From assembly GCA_035527275.1 (NCBI GenBank), contig DATLBA010000143.1, positions 1-14,844 of the forward strand: a stretch of DNA of 14,844 nucleotides. Reading direction: 5' to 3'. The position numbers were made by a program, and so were the translations under genes. The notes under the pieces are model-generated. The model searched no databases, was not told the DNA's origin, and saw nothing but the letters and a program-made list of their open reading frames with translations. This DNA is from DATLBA01 sp035527275 (GTDB lineage Bacteria > Planctomycetota > Phycisphaerae > FEN-1346). Of the stretch, positions 6,893 through 14,585 are shown in pieces; the first letter of the stretch is position 1, and each line of letters opens with the position of its first letter.

Positions 6893-7309
6893 CTACCCAA
6901 GCGCTGCGGCGATCGGCCGGAGCCCGTCGGCCAGCGCCCGGCAGGCCGATGCCAAGACGGTCTCAAGTTGCTTCGCCAAGTCGTGCCGAGCAAAGCACTG
7001 TTGCACCAGCGAGTACGCGCGCCGGCCCATCCCGTGAAACAGAACGAACAAAAGCGTCCCCCAGTACCGGAGCGGCCGGCGGATTGCCGTCTCAATGTTC
7101 GCCCACAAGAGCCCCGTGGAGAGGAAAAAGGGGCAGTACTCGGTTTTCCCGACGATTTCCTCCGCCGCCTCGTCATACCCGGCATCCGGGTTGCTCTTGA
7201 GGGAATACACCTGCACCTCATGGCCGAGGCGCTGAATCTCCAGGATTTCCCGGACGACGAACGTCTCCGAGAGGGCGGGGAATCGCGATACCAAGTAGGC
7301 GAGGCGCAT
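6893..7309 (-). CDS. Truncated GT4-type glycosyltransferase (N-terminal domain only)
   Basis: From the ATG at 7309 the product is 138 residues. Its start, MRLAYLVSRFPALSETFVVREILE followed by RLGHEVQVYSL, is the hallmark of the WcaL/AmsK-like GT4 branch, whose members run to about 400 residues. The frame stops at TAG (6893-6895) before the family's HAHFA-type acceptor motif and the whole donor domain, so no EX7E motif is present. The second ATG is preferred to one seven codons earlier because GGAGG lies nine bases before it. Downstream bases 6798-6892 hold no recognisable remainder; a different frame reads AWVAAFERPTVARRL and ends at TAA just before the next gene's RBS. It probably is a non-functional deletion remnant, though a stand-alone domain is possible. 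Confidence 0.7.
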   Translation of the reverse strand: MRLAYLVSRFPALSETFVVREILEIQRLGHEVQVYSLKSNPDAGYDEAAEEIVGKTEYCPFFLSTGLLWANIETAIRRPLRYWGTLLFVLFHGMGRRAYSLVQQCFARHDLAKQLETVLASACRALADGLRPIAAALG

Positions 7310-7342
7310 CAAGCAAACCCTCCCATCCATGCAGCCGGCACA

Positions 7343-8479
7343 TCAATCCCGACGCCACTCGGCGTGAACCTGCCGATAGACCTCCATGGTCTGGTCGGCC
7401 ACGCGCTCGATCCGGTAGGCCTGAGCCTTCCGGCGGGCCTCGCGGCCGAGGTGTTCGGCCAGGCCCGGGTCCTTCAGAATCCGAAGGACGCGGTCGGCGA
7501 TCTGGTCGGGACGGCGCAGGTCCACAAGAAACCCGTTCTCGCCATCCTGGACCCGCTCTGGCACGGCCCCAACAGCAGACGCAACAACAGGTACGCCAGC
7601 CGCCATCGCTTCCGCAATGGCAATCCCGAAAGTCTCCAAAAATGATAGCGAGACTAAGCAATAAGCCTCCGCGAGTTCCCGGCAGAGTTCCTCGCGGCTG
7701 AGATTGCCGAGAAATTTTACATGGTCCGCCAGGCCCAGTTCCGCCGCGCGCCGCCGCTGCGCCTCCAGGTAGTCCTGCCGATCCGGCCCGCCGGCAAGAT
7801 GCAGCGAGAACTCCGGCGCGCCCTCGCGAACGATTCGGGCCGCATCGAGCAGGCCCGCGACATTCTTGATGGGGATAATCGGACCCACAAAAAGCGCGCG
7901 TCCCGGTTGCGGCGCCCGCGCCAGGTCGAAAAACACGTCGTCCACCGGGTTCGGAATGAAGTGGAGCCGGCCCCACAACTGCCCGGCCAACCGCCGGCGA
8001 ACGTAGTCACTGATGCATATCACGTGCTTGTATCGTCGCCGGTCGCGCCTCTGGGTCAGGTGCATGAACCAACTCCGCAAGCGCCTGAGCGGCCGGTGCG
8101 AATACAGAACGTCGATCTCCGGGATGCCTCGGATGGTCAGGACGGCCGGCCAGCGCCGAGGGTCCACCCAGCAGGCCTGGGCCTGGGTGTGGACCACATC
8201 CGGCTTCAAGGTCTTCAGAATCTTGGCGATCCGCCACCGCATAACAGTTGGAACAGCCAGAAATCCGGGCATCCACCAGGGATGCGGCACCGGATGAACC
8301 GTGCAGCGCGGATCTTCGACGGCGTAGGATTCCTTTCGGGGGACCCGATCGGTGATGACGTGGAGTTCGACGTCCGGGAAGCGAGCCAGGCCCCGCAGGA
8401 GGGCTATCGACCCAACGGCCACCCCTCCCACCGGCTTCACAAGGTCCAGGGGGAAATGCGTGATCATCACAATGCGCAT
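7343..8479 (-). CDS. Family 4 glycosyltransferase
   Basis: A 378-residue GT-B glycosyltransferase. It opens MRIVMITHFPLDLVKPVGGV with the glycine-rich acceptor-domain loop. KPDVVHTQAQ (92-101) and VICISDYVRRRL (153-164) are typical of the N-domain. ALFVGPIIPIKNVAGLL (195-211) starts the donor domain, followed by LHLAGGPDR (227-234), and ETFGIAIAE at 282-290 is a complete EX7E motif. A much longer frame extends upstream to 8785, but its extra N-terminus is the polymerase gene read out of frame. The chosen ATG lies two bases after the stop of the polymerase gene and is preceded by AGGAGGG about eleven bases away, so the two are coupled. Substrate sugars cannot be inferred. Confidence 0.92.
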   Translation of the reverse strand: MRIVMITHFPLDLVKPVGGVAVGSIALLRGLARFPDVELHVITDRVPRKESYAVEDPRCTVHPVPHPWWMPGFLAVPTVMRWRIAKILKTLKPDVVHTQAQACWVDPRRWPAVLTIRGIPEIDVLYSHRPLRRLRSWFMHLTQRRDRRRYKHVICISDYVRRRLAGQLWGRLHFIPNPVDDVFFDLARAPQPGRALFVGPIIPIKNVAGLLDAARIVREGAPEFSLHLAGGPDRQDYLEAQRRRAAELGLADHVKFLGNLSREELCRELAEAYCLVSLSFLETFGIAIAEAMAAGVPVVASAVGAVPERVQDGENGFLVDLRRPDQIADRVLRILKDPGLAEHLGREARRKAQAYRIERVADQTMEVYRQVHAEWRRD

Positions 8480-8481
8480 AC

Positions 8482-9864
8482 TCAGAGTCTCCCTCCTGTC
8501 AGGCTCCCCGCCGTGTCCTCGATGCCCTGTTGCTCGGTGTGGCAGTATTTGAACACCATTCCGAGCAGCGCAAAGAAGGGTTCCCCCAACCGGAAAGTCT
8601 GAAACGCGATGGCCGTGATGCTGTAAATGAAAATGACGACAATCCCCCCGAGGGCGCCGAGGGCCATAATCCGCGCCCATTGCGACTGGCCGGTCTTGTG
8701 AAACCGCCAAGCCTTTACGAACACCACCGCCATCACCGCCAGAAGAAGCGAGGTAGCGATGATGCCGCCGGCCCGATAGGCCCACAGGTAATCGCTATCC
8801 ACGAACCCCGCGCCCCGATAGAAGAGCGAAGCCCCTCGGCCGATGAAGGCCCAGAGGCCGACGTCCTCAATGACTCCGCCCCATGCCTGTATGCGCGCCA
8901 GCAGCGAGTTGAAAAAACTCTCTCGACTAATCCGCATTCGGACGGCTAGGTCCGTGAATTCGACCGCGTAGATGCCGAGTGCCGCCACCAAGATGAGACC
9001 AAACACCATCAGGCCGACCTTGCTGCCGTGCCGCCGTCTGAGTAGCGCTAGAGCTACCCCTCCCGTCGCCACGACAATCGCCGCCGCCACGCCCGTCCGC
9101 GACCGCATGCCCACCAGAATCATCAGAACAACCCCCGCCAGAAGCAAGCCGACGAGGATGCGGCGAACCAACACGCGCGAATACATGATGTATCCAACAA
9201 GAAAGGGAACAAGCAGGAGCATGTGGGCCGAGCCATAGTTCGCATTGGCCGTCGTGCCCGTCGCCCGGTACCCCCAGGGCTGCCATTCGAGTTCTGCACG
9301 CAGGGGGTCCCGGTAAAATGAGGGGATGTTCACACGCAGTCCGCCCACGTCGTAGAACTGAAGCAGGCAAAGCAGCAATTCCGCCACCAGCAAAAAGACG
9401 ACCACCACAAAGATCTTGCGGACCGCGGAGGCGTCATAACGGAACGCATAGAACACGGCAAAGACGGCGACATAGCGGAGCATGCCGAACGGCGTAAAGA
9501 GGTCATGAAGCACAAACATACGGGTATGGGCCGCCCCGATCATCGTCGCGATGGCCACCCAGAAACAGAACGCGATAATCAGCGCGTTGACCCAGCGAAC
9601 ATGTCGCCCGAACAAAAAGCCCTCGGGCGAACCCGTCCGCGTGAAGAAAAACAGCACAAGAAAAAGCAGGATGATCGGGTCATGAAACCGCAGCGTCGGC
9701 AACAGAATGAAGGCCTCCCGACCGAAAGTGATCGGCGGCCCCCAATAGATAATCATAAACAGCAGTGCAATCGCCCACGGATGCGTCCGCACAGCGCCTG
9801 CGCCGTTGCGATCCGCTGCGAGCCCCGGATAAAGAAGCGCCCCTGAATCCGCCGTCACGCTCAT
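8482..9864 (-). CDS. Wzy / O-antigen ligase-like polysaccharide polymerase, integral membrane
   Basis: A 460-residue protein with about ten to twelve hydrophobic segments, beginning near residue 31 (AIALLFMIIYWG). A large periplasmic-type loop at about 170-210 contains PSFYRDPL and ELEWQPWGYRATGTTANANY, followed by a membrane helix and the short loop GMRSRTGV, an arrangement seen in O-antigen ligase / Wzy_C (WaaL-like) domain proteins. Another loop (about 305-350) carries FFNSLLARIQAWGGVIEDVG and FIGRGAS, typical of the same fold. Such proteins move a lipid-linked glycan onto a growing chain or another acceptor at the outer face of the inner membrane. Sequence alone does not separate polymerase from ligase; position beside wzx and glycosyltransferases favours polymerase. 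Its start is 111 bases after the arginase remnant and has only a weak, close AAGGG. Confidence 0.85.
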   Translation of the reverse strand: MSVTADSGALLYPGLAADRNGAGAVRTHPWAIALLFMIIYWGPPITFGREAFILLPTLRFHDPIILLFLVLFFFTRTGSPEGFLFGRHVRWVNALIIAFCFWVAIATMIGAAHTRMFVLHDLFTPFGMLRYVAVFAVFYAFRYDASAVRKIFVVVVFLLVAELLLCLLQFYDVGGLRVNIPSFYRDPLRAELEWQPWGYRATGTTANANYGSAHMLLLVPFLVGYIMYSRVLVRRILVGLLLAGVVLMILVGMRSRTGVAAAIVVATGGVALALLRRRHGSKVGLMVFGLILVAALGIYAVEFTDLAVRMRISRESFFNSLLARIQAWGGVIEDVGLWAFIGRGASLFYRGAGFVDSDYLWAYRAGGIIATSLLLAVMAVVFVKAWRFHKTGQSQWARIMALGALGGIVVIFIYSITAIAFQTFRLGEPFFALLGMVFKYCHTEQQGIEDTAGSLTGGRL

Positions 9865-9975
9865 GTGCCCTTGATTCCTGTCCGTCCGCCGGTCCGGCTC
9901 GGCCCTACAGCCTACGCGTCTTCACCGCGCCCGGCCAATTCAAACGACTATTCGGCCGCACTCCCCTGCCCGACC

Positions 9976-10284
9976 TCATCCTCGGTAGTGCTGGTCTTGC
10001 AAGTAGGCATCGTAACTGAAGGTGAACGCGCGCCCCAACAAACTCATCAGCAGCTCGATGGCCCTTTTGGCCGTCATCATTTCGCGGTCCCTCACGGGGC
10101 TGAGTCCCACGATGTCAATCGACGCGACGCGGCATTCGGCGGCGATGCGGCGGCAAATGTAAACGGCCTCCCGCATGTCGAAGCCCGACCGCGACGGCAA
10201 CCCGACACCCGGCGCAATATCCTCCCGAAGCACGTCAAGGTCCAGGCTCACGTGCACGCCGCGGGCCCCTTCGCCGACGCGACG
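9976..10284 (-). pseudogene. Arginase/agmatinase (ureohydrolase) family gene remnant, C-terminal third
   Basis: The reading frame gives RVGEGARGVHVSLDLDVL, then EDIAPGVGLPSRSGFDMREA, then VYICRRIAAECRVASIDIVGL and a closing TAKRAIELLMSLLG, which is clearly the end of an arginase/agmatinase-type ureohydrolase. The metal-ligand motif SLDLD is present, but in the following DP of the usual DxDxxDPxxAPG motif the sequence reads RE. The first two-thirds, including the GGDHS and DAHxD metal motifs, is missing. The frame opens at 10347 after a TGA but has no good start; a GTG at 10257 gives 93 codons without an evident RBS. The neighbouring ATP-grasp gene ends at 10362, so the missing part was presumably lost in a deletion or recombination there. 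The 111 bases after it show nothing else. Confidence 0.78.
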
Positions 10285-10361
10285 AACCGGGTTTTGAAAC
10301 AGCCTCTTAGCATGCCGACCCGCCTGGCGCGAAGCACAACGCCAGCTTCAAGGCTTTCCCT

Positions 10362-11576
10362 TTAGCTGCCGGCCTGCACCCCAACGGTATACCCCAGCGT
10401 TTTCAGCAGGGCGCGGACCCGCAGGTCACAACAGCCGTTCCTGGAAAAATCACCCTCTTCAAAATGCCACGTAACCGTTTCATCATCACAAACATAGCGA
10501 CCCGGCTTGCCCCCAACGCGCATCTGCACGTCGATTGAGGTCCCGAACATTGCCTGAAGCTCGTTAACCAAGTAATCGCGGCCCCCTACTTCAAAAATAT
10601 CCAACGCCATGCTTGTGAAACCCCCAAGGCGTGTAACATTTCGAGTGAAGTTCAGAAGTCTTTCAGGAGGATCCCTCCATACCCGTATATGCGACCCACT
10701 GTGAAAATCGCCCAACTTACCCTTTTCGTAGCCAAAGTAAGAGTCCCCAATCCGAACCATCCGCCACTCCGCCGCATCCGCCAGATACTCCTGGAGCAGG
10801 ACGCAGCCCCACTGGCGGTCGCGCGGGTCGCCATCACAGCGAACCATACCCTTCTTGAAACACCGATTGACAAAGCGGCGCAGTGCTAAGCGGTTACGAA
10901 AGATCTTCACGCCCGACGCGCCTGCACCCAGGTCCGCTTTGAAGACGATCGGCAGTTCGACCGTTCGGCAGAAATCCAGGGCCTGCAGGCGATCATAAAA
11001 CACCCACGTCCGCGGGTGCGGCACCTTGTTGGCCTCCAGCCAATAGTGCATCCGACGCTTGCTCTCGTAAATCCACAACTCCTCGTAGGTCGGGTAGATA
11101 ATCTTGCCCAACTCCTGGGCCATCACCCTCAGCCGCTCGTCATACATCTGCTTCCAGATCGTGAGGTGAGCCGAAGGGCGAACCAGAAAAGCATCGCACC
11201 CCGAGTTTTGGATGACGTTAATCCAGTCCGGCCCGGAGATATCGAGCAGTTTGTAAGGCACGCCCAGGTCGCGGCAGGCGCCGACGTACCAGCGGTGCGC
11301 GTGCGCGAACTCCTTGACGATACCCAGCGTCACGTCCACCTTCGGCGGGTAAGTGGAAACTTCCTCCGCGTCCGCGTACTGGTCGTCGATGTCCCACAGT
11401 TCACGCTGAAAATTCTCTCGCGGAATAAGCCGGAGCACCAGCCGCCTCAGCGGCTTGGGGAAAGCCTGCCGGAATCGCTTGGCGCGGGCCAGCCAGGCCA
11501 GAAAACCTCCCCGGCCTGCGCTCGCGCCGCCCTTGTCCACCGTGGTCGGCTTTTTGTCGGGCAGAGAGTCGGCCAT
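10362..11576 (-). CDS. ATP-grasp domain protein
   Basis: A 404-residue protein. An N-terminal half (about 75-180) with PKVDVTLGIVKEFAHAHRWYVGACRDLGVPYKLL and a DWINVIQNSGCDAFLVRP region looks like the pre-ATP-grasp domain. The ATP-grasp fold follows: PIVFKADLGAGASGV at about 209-223 with the nucleotide-binding Lys213 and glycine loop, VLLQEYL at 259-265, MALDIF with Asp326, and YLVNELQAMFG with Glu339, which should bind metal and phosphate. The family activates a carboxylate as acyl phosphate and joins it to an amine, thiol or similar. The ATG at 11576 has AAAGGG nine bases upstream; a GTG ten codons earlier lacks one. It lies directly downstream of the CapA gene, 146 bases away. A role in attaching an amino acid or acid to the glycan is inferred. 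Confidence 0.82.
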   Translation of the reverse strand: MADSLPDKKPTTVDKGGASAGRGGFLAWLARAKRFRQAFPKPLRRLVLRLIPRENFQRELWDIDDQYADAEEVSTYPPKVDVTLGIVKEFAHAHRWYVGACRDLGVPYKLLDISGPDWINVIQNSGCDAFLVRPSAHLTIWKQMYDERLRVMAQELGKIIYPTYEELWIYESKRRMHYWLEANKVPHPRTWVFYDRLQALDFCRTVELPIVFKADLGAGASGVKIFRNRLALRRFVNRCFKKGMVRCDGDPRDRQWGCVLLQEYLADAAEWRMVRIGDSYFGYEKGKLGDFHSGSHIRVWRDPPERLLNFTRNVTRLGGFTSMALDIFEVGGRDYLVNELQAMFGTSIDVQMRVGGKPGRYVCDDETVTWHFEEGDFSRNGCCDLRVRALLKTLGYTVGVQAGS

Positions 11577-11662
11577 TGCACCATACCCTTTATTAAACCA
11601 AAGCACCCGGCACGCATCCAGCGTCCGAAGACCGCTCCTGAGATGCGCCGCGGCGCTCTCCC

Positions 11663-11668
11663 AGTATA
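11663..11668 (-). promoter_or_regulatory. Weak -10-like element upstream of the ATP-grasp gene
   Basis: In the 146-base gap between the CapA and ATP-grasp genes the minus strand carries TATACT at 11668-11663. No acceptable -35 hexamer lies 16-18 bases upstream; the nearest partial match (GTGACC) is 20 bases away. It might be a weak internal promoter. Otherwise this gap shows nothing recognisable. Confidence 0.2.
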
Positions 11669-11722
11669 TCGGAACGCCGCCGCCATTTGGTCACGTTTTT
11701 TGGCCCAACCTGCGACCACCGA

Positions 11723-12892
11723 CTACGCGTCAGCATCCGACAACGTCGGTGGGGAGCCCGCGTTGCGCGACTCCCGGCAAACCGTCTCAATGACCTCCCG
11801 GTGCGATTCGCAGCGAACTACATTCAGCAATAATCTTCGCTTCTCCCATGAATACAAATGTCTCAACCAGCCAAGCCGCGCGTTGAGCCTTTTGAAGAAA
11901 CGCCCGTGACCGCGAAGCATGCTGAGATAAGCATTCTCGCGCGTCTTGCAAAAAGCCTCCCATTGTCGCTGGACGAATTGGGGATCCTTAATCTTTTCGG
12001 ATCTCTCTTGAAACGTGCGACGGAAAGAGTCCTCTTGATCGGGGTCCATGCGCCTCGCCCCCACGCGTCGGTCACATTGAACGTAAGGGACAAACTCCAT
12101 AGAACACGCCCCGTCCTCCTCAAGTGTAAGCGATACCAGCGCCCCCTCATGCCACGCCGCATTTCTCAGAGGGTATGCGTCGAATAACAAGTTCCCCTGG
12201 CCATAAACGATGTAACCACCCCGGTATTCCTCATAACAGCCGGGACAATGCGAATGCTGGCAAATGACCGCCTTGGCGCCCTCCTCGACCATGAAGCGGC
12301 ACGTTTCCATCAGACGAGGGCTCGGATAAGGATAGTGCTCGATACCCCCATGGAGCAGTACCACCAGGAAGTCATACTGCCCCCGGTGCCGTCTGACCGT
12401 TCGGATGAACTGCGCGAGGTCAAGTGGGTTGGCGCCCCACGAGTTTCGGCCCGCAATCGAAAACTCGTGTTCCGCCATCGCCACAAAGCCCACTCGTGTA
12501 CCGGACACATTGTGAACAAGCATCCGGCTGGCGGCATCAAGGTTTTCGCCCGCCCCCACCGTCCCAAGGCCCGCCTTTTCGCAGGCCTCCAGCGTCGTCT
12601 CCAAACCCGCCGCCCCGTGGTCCAAAATGTGATTGTTGGCCAAGTTGACGGCGTCCACATGGGCGTTCTTAATCGCCTGAATACACGAAACGGGGGCTCC
12701 CAATACAGGACCTGTTTTCTCAATTGCGCTTTCCTCCACCACAAGGGGACACTCGAGGTTCACAATGGCAAAGTCCGCCGCCTCAAAGTCTGCAAGCAGA
12801 TCATTAAAGAGTGTTTGCGCATCACCCCCCGCGAAGTAGGATAACATGCGCCTTCCAGGCGAAACGTCGCCACCCACCAGGATCTTCGGCAT
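11723..12892 (-). CDS. CapA-family (PgsA-like) metallophosphatase-fold protein
   Basis: A 389-residue protein with the full set of CapA motifs: LVGGDVSPG with Asp9, NLECPL (45-50), LANNHILDHG (84-93), LLHGGIEHYP (179-188), QHSHCPG (212-218) and YGQGNLLFD (230-238). These residues form the metal site of the metallophosphatase-like fold. Family members take part in poly-gamma-glutamate synthesis or are found in polysaccharide loci with unclear activity. There is no N-terminal membrane anchor or signal peptide, unlike Bacillus CapA/PgsA, so it should be cytoplasmic. A C-terminal region of about 140 residues beyond the core is basic and ends in a helical CESHREVIETVCRES stretch. The ATG at 12892 is chosen over one seven codons earlier because GGGGAG stands six bases before it. 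It sits between the flippase and ATP-grasp genes. Confidence 0.88.
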   Translation of the reverse strand: MPKILVGGDVSPGRRMLSYFAGGDAQTLFNDLLADFEAADFAIVNLECPLVVEESAIEKTGPVLGAPVSCIQAIKNAHVDAVNLANNHILDHGAAGLETTLEACEKAGLGTVGAGENLDAASRMLVHNVSGTRVGFVAMAEHEFSIAGRNSWGANPLDLAQFIRTVRRHRGQYDFLVVLLHGGIEHYPYPSPRLMETCRFMVEEGAKAVICQHSHCPGCYEEYRGGYIVYGQGNLLFDAYPLRNAAWHEGALVSLTLEEDGACSMEFVPYVQCDRRVGARRMDPDQEDSFRRTFQERSEKIKDPQFVQRQWEAFCKTRENAYLSMLRGHGRFFKRLNARLGWLRHLYSWEKRRLLLNVVRCESHREVIETVCRESRNAGSPPTLSDADA

Positions 12893-12960
12893 GGTTTTCT
12901 CCCCGTGTGACATTCGACAGGCACTTCGGCGGTTCTAGCGCCGGGCGCGCCCCCCTGTGG

Positions 12961-14496
12961 CTAAGTTTTCCTGCCGAATAAGGTCCGGCGTAACGTGGCC
13001 GCCGCTTCTCTTGCCAGCGCCCATTCGCGGCGCGTCAGCAATGGCAGCAGAGCCAAGGCAAACACAACTTCACCGGCTCCCAGCACGGCAATCAGGCCAC
13101 CCCAGGTCTCCGGGACAAAGAACATTCTTAGCGCAAAGACTGATGCGACAGCAACCGTTATCGCAAGAAGCGGTTGGATGTATGCTTCCCACGCCAAAGT
13201 CGCCCACGAACCACCGAACCGCCTCATACTCATCCAGATTAGGAGGCCCCAACGGGCCAACTGCTGCGTTCCGATTCCTGCAATGATACCGACAAACCCC
13301 ATGTTGAAAAGACCCATGCTAATCAGCATGGTTCCCAGGCCAACGACTGTGGAGATGAGCGTAGCGAGAAAAGGCCGCTTGGCATCGCCGACGCCCTGAA
13401 GGATCTGGTATGAGCAACTTGAGGATGCCGTCAAGGCAGCAACGCATCCCAAAACGATCATGTGCGGAGCCAGCCAGATATATTTCTCGCTCATCCACAG
13501 GTGCAAAAACAGGTCCATCATCGGCAGAACGACACACAGCACACCGGCAGCCATCACGAAGGAATACCGACAGCCCCGTCGGAACACCTCCTGGAGCATT
13601 GGTTTGTTCCGGGCCGCCTCGTAGCGTGCGGCTACTGGCACCAGGACCACCGTAATCTTTAACACCAGCCCATAGGCAAGCATGACGAGCAACGTGCAGA
13701 TCCAGACGTAGGTGAGAAACTCAACGCCAAGGAACTTACCGGCGATCCACTTCCCGCCCTGTACACTTATCTGCGCCAGCGCCTGGGTCAAGAGCACGAG
13801 ACCGCCGAATGTAAAGAGCATCCGAAAGTCATCCCTGCGCAACCCGCGAAAACGAACGCGCAACGCCGGCATGGTACGATACGCAAAAAGCATCATGAAA
13901 ACCTGTGTTCCGATCAGCGTCAGGACCGTCAGTGCCATCACAACTATGACGCTCTGGCTAAAGAGCAGAAACACCGCCACGATAAGCCCGGCGCGCAGAA
14001 CCTGATGGCCGGCGATTATCGCATAAGCGACATCGTGCCGCTGCCGACCCCAGACAACACCCTGAAAAGGAAAAAGGGGAAAACTGCACAATTGAGCCAC
14101 CCCTGCCAGAATCAACACTACAAGCACCTCAAGATGAAGTTCCGCCTTTACATCAAAGAAGCGGTAAAGAACTTCACTCCCGCCCGCCAATATCGCGAAG
14201 CCAAGCACCGCCGGCACGGTCGCCAGCAGCACGGCCGCGCTGATCGTGCGGTTTATGCTATCTTGCTGCCCACTTTCAATCCCCTTGGCAACCTCCACCG
14301 TGCACGTGCGGGCCACCGGGTTGCGCAGGAGTTCGAGAAAATTAACAATGCTCAAAGCCAGCAGATAAACGCCGTAGGCGTCATCCCCGACACGGTGGAT
14401 GATAAACGGGGAAAGGAACAGCGCAAGAACTATGTAAATAAGTTGCCCCCCCAGGCCCGCAGCTGAATTGCGTAATGCCACCAGCGATTGCCGCAT
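12961..14496 (-). CDS. Wzx-like polysaccharide flippase (MOP superfamily)
   Basis: A 511-residue integral membrane protein with about twelve to fourteen hydrophobic segments distributed in two bundles. It opens with a short basic stretch followed by LGGQLIYIVLALFLSPFIIH, then VGDDAYGVYLLALSIVNFLE, the usual first loop and second helix of Wzx/RfbX-type oligosaccharide flippases. Charged loops such as FRGLRRDDFRMLF (middle of the protein) and RYEAARNKPMLQEVFRRG are also typical. It should flip the undecaprenyl-linked repeat unit across the inner membrane for polymerisation by the Wzy-like protein nearby. The ATG at 14496 has GACGGA six bases before it; an ATG 26 codons earlier exists, but its extension has no membrane-protein character. 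The gene starts about 90 bases after the aminotransferase end. Confidence 0.9.
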   Translation of the reverse strand: MRQSLVALRNSAAGLGGQLIYIVLALFLSPFIIHRVGDDAYGVYLLALSIVNFLELLRNPVARTCTVEVAKGIESGQQDSINRTISAAVLLATVPAVLGFAILAGGSEVLYRFFDVKAELHLEVLVVLILAGVAQLCSFPLFPFQGVVWGRQRHDVAYAIIAGHQVLRAGLIVAVFLLFSQSVIVVMALTVLTLIGTQVFMMLFAYRTMPALRVRFRGLRRDDFRMLFTFGGLVLLTQALAQISVQGGKWIAGKFLGVEFLTYVWICTLLVMLAYGLVLKITVVLVPVAARYEAARNKPMLQEVFRRGCRYSFVMAAGVLCVVLPMMDLFLHLWMSEKYIWLAPHMIVLGCVAALTASSSCSYQILQGVGDAKRPFLATLISTVVGLGTMLISMGLFNMGFVGIIAGIGTQQLARWGLLIWMSMRRFGGSWATLAWEAYIQPLLAITVAVASVFALRMFFVPETWGGLIAVLGAGEVVFALALLPLLTRREWALAREAAATLRRTLFGRKT

Positions 14497-14585
14497 AACA
14501 TATCCGTCGTTAGCAGAAAGCCGTGGCTTGGGCGAACCCCCGCTAAAAAGTGCCAGCCACACTTCGAGCACCACAGAGAAAACGC

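Noticed and set aside
7721..8602. 293-codon plus-strand frame opposite a GT4 gene
   Set aside because: Antisense shadow crossing the glycosyltransferase-polymerase junction; composition is low in normal protein character.
8480..8785. N-terminal extension of the GT4 frame up to 8785
   Set aside because: These bases encode the end of the polymerase in another frame; the natural start with RBS is at 8479.
9893..9906. 14-base inverted match between this site and 14825-14838
   Set aside because: A GC-rich 14-base match is expected about once by chance in a window of this size, and nothing mobile-element-like surrounds either site.
11016..11909. 297-codon plus-strand frame opposite the ATP-grasp and CapA genes
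   Set aside because: Antisense shadow over two strong minus-strand genes and the gap between them.
14497..14574. 26-codon N-terminal extension of the flippase gene
   Set aside because: The extension does not resemble Wzx N-termini, which start with a short basic stretch and helix 1; the ATG at 14496 fits and has a usable RBS.
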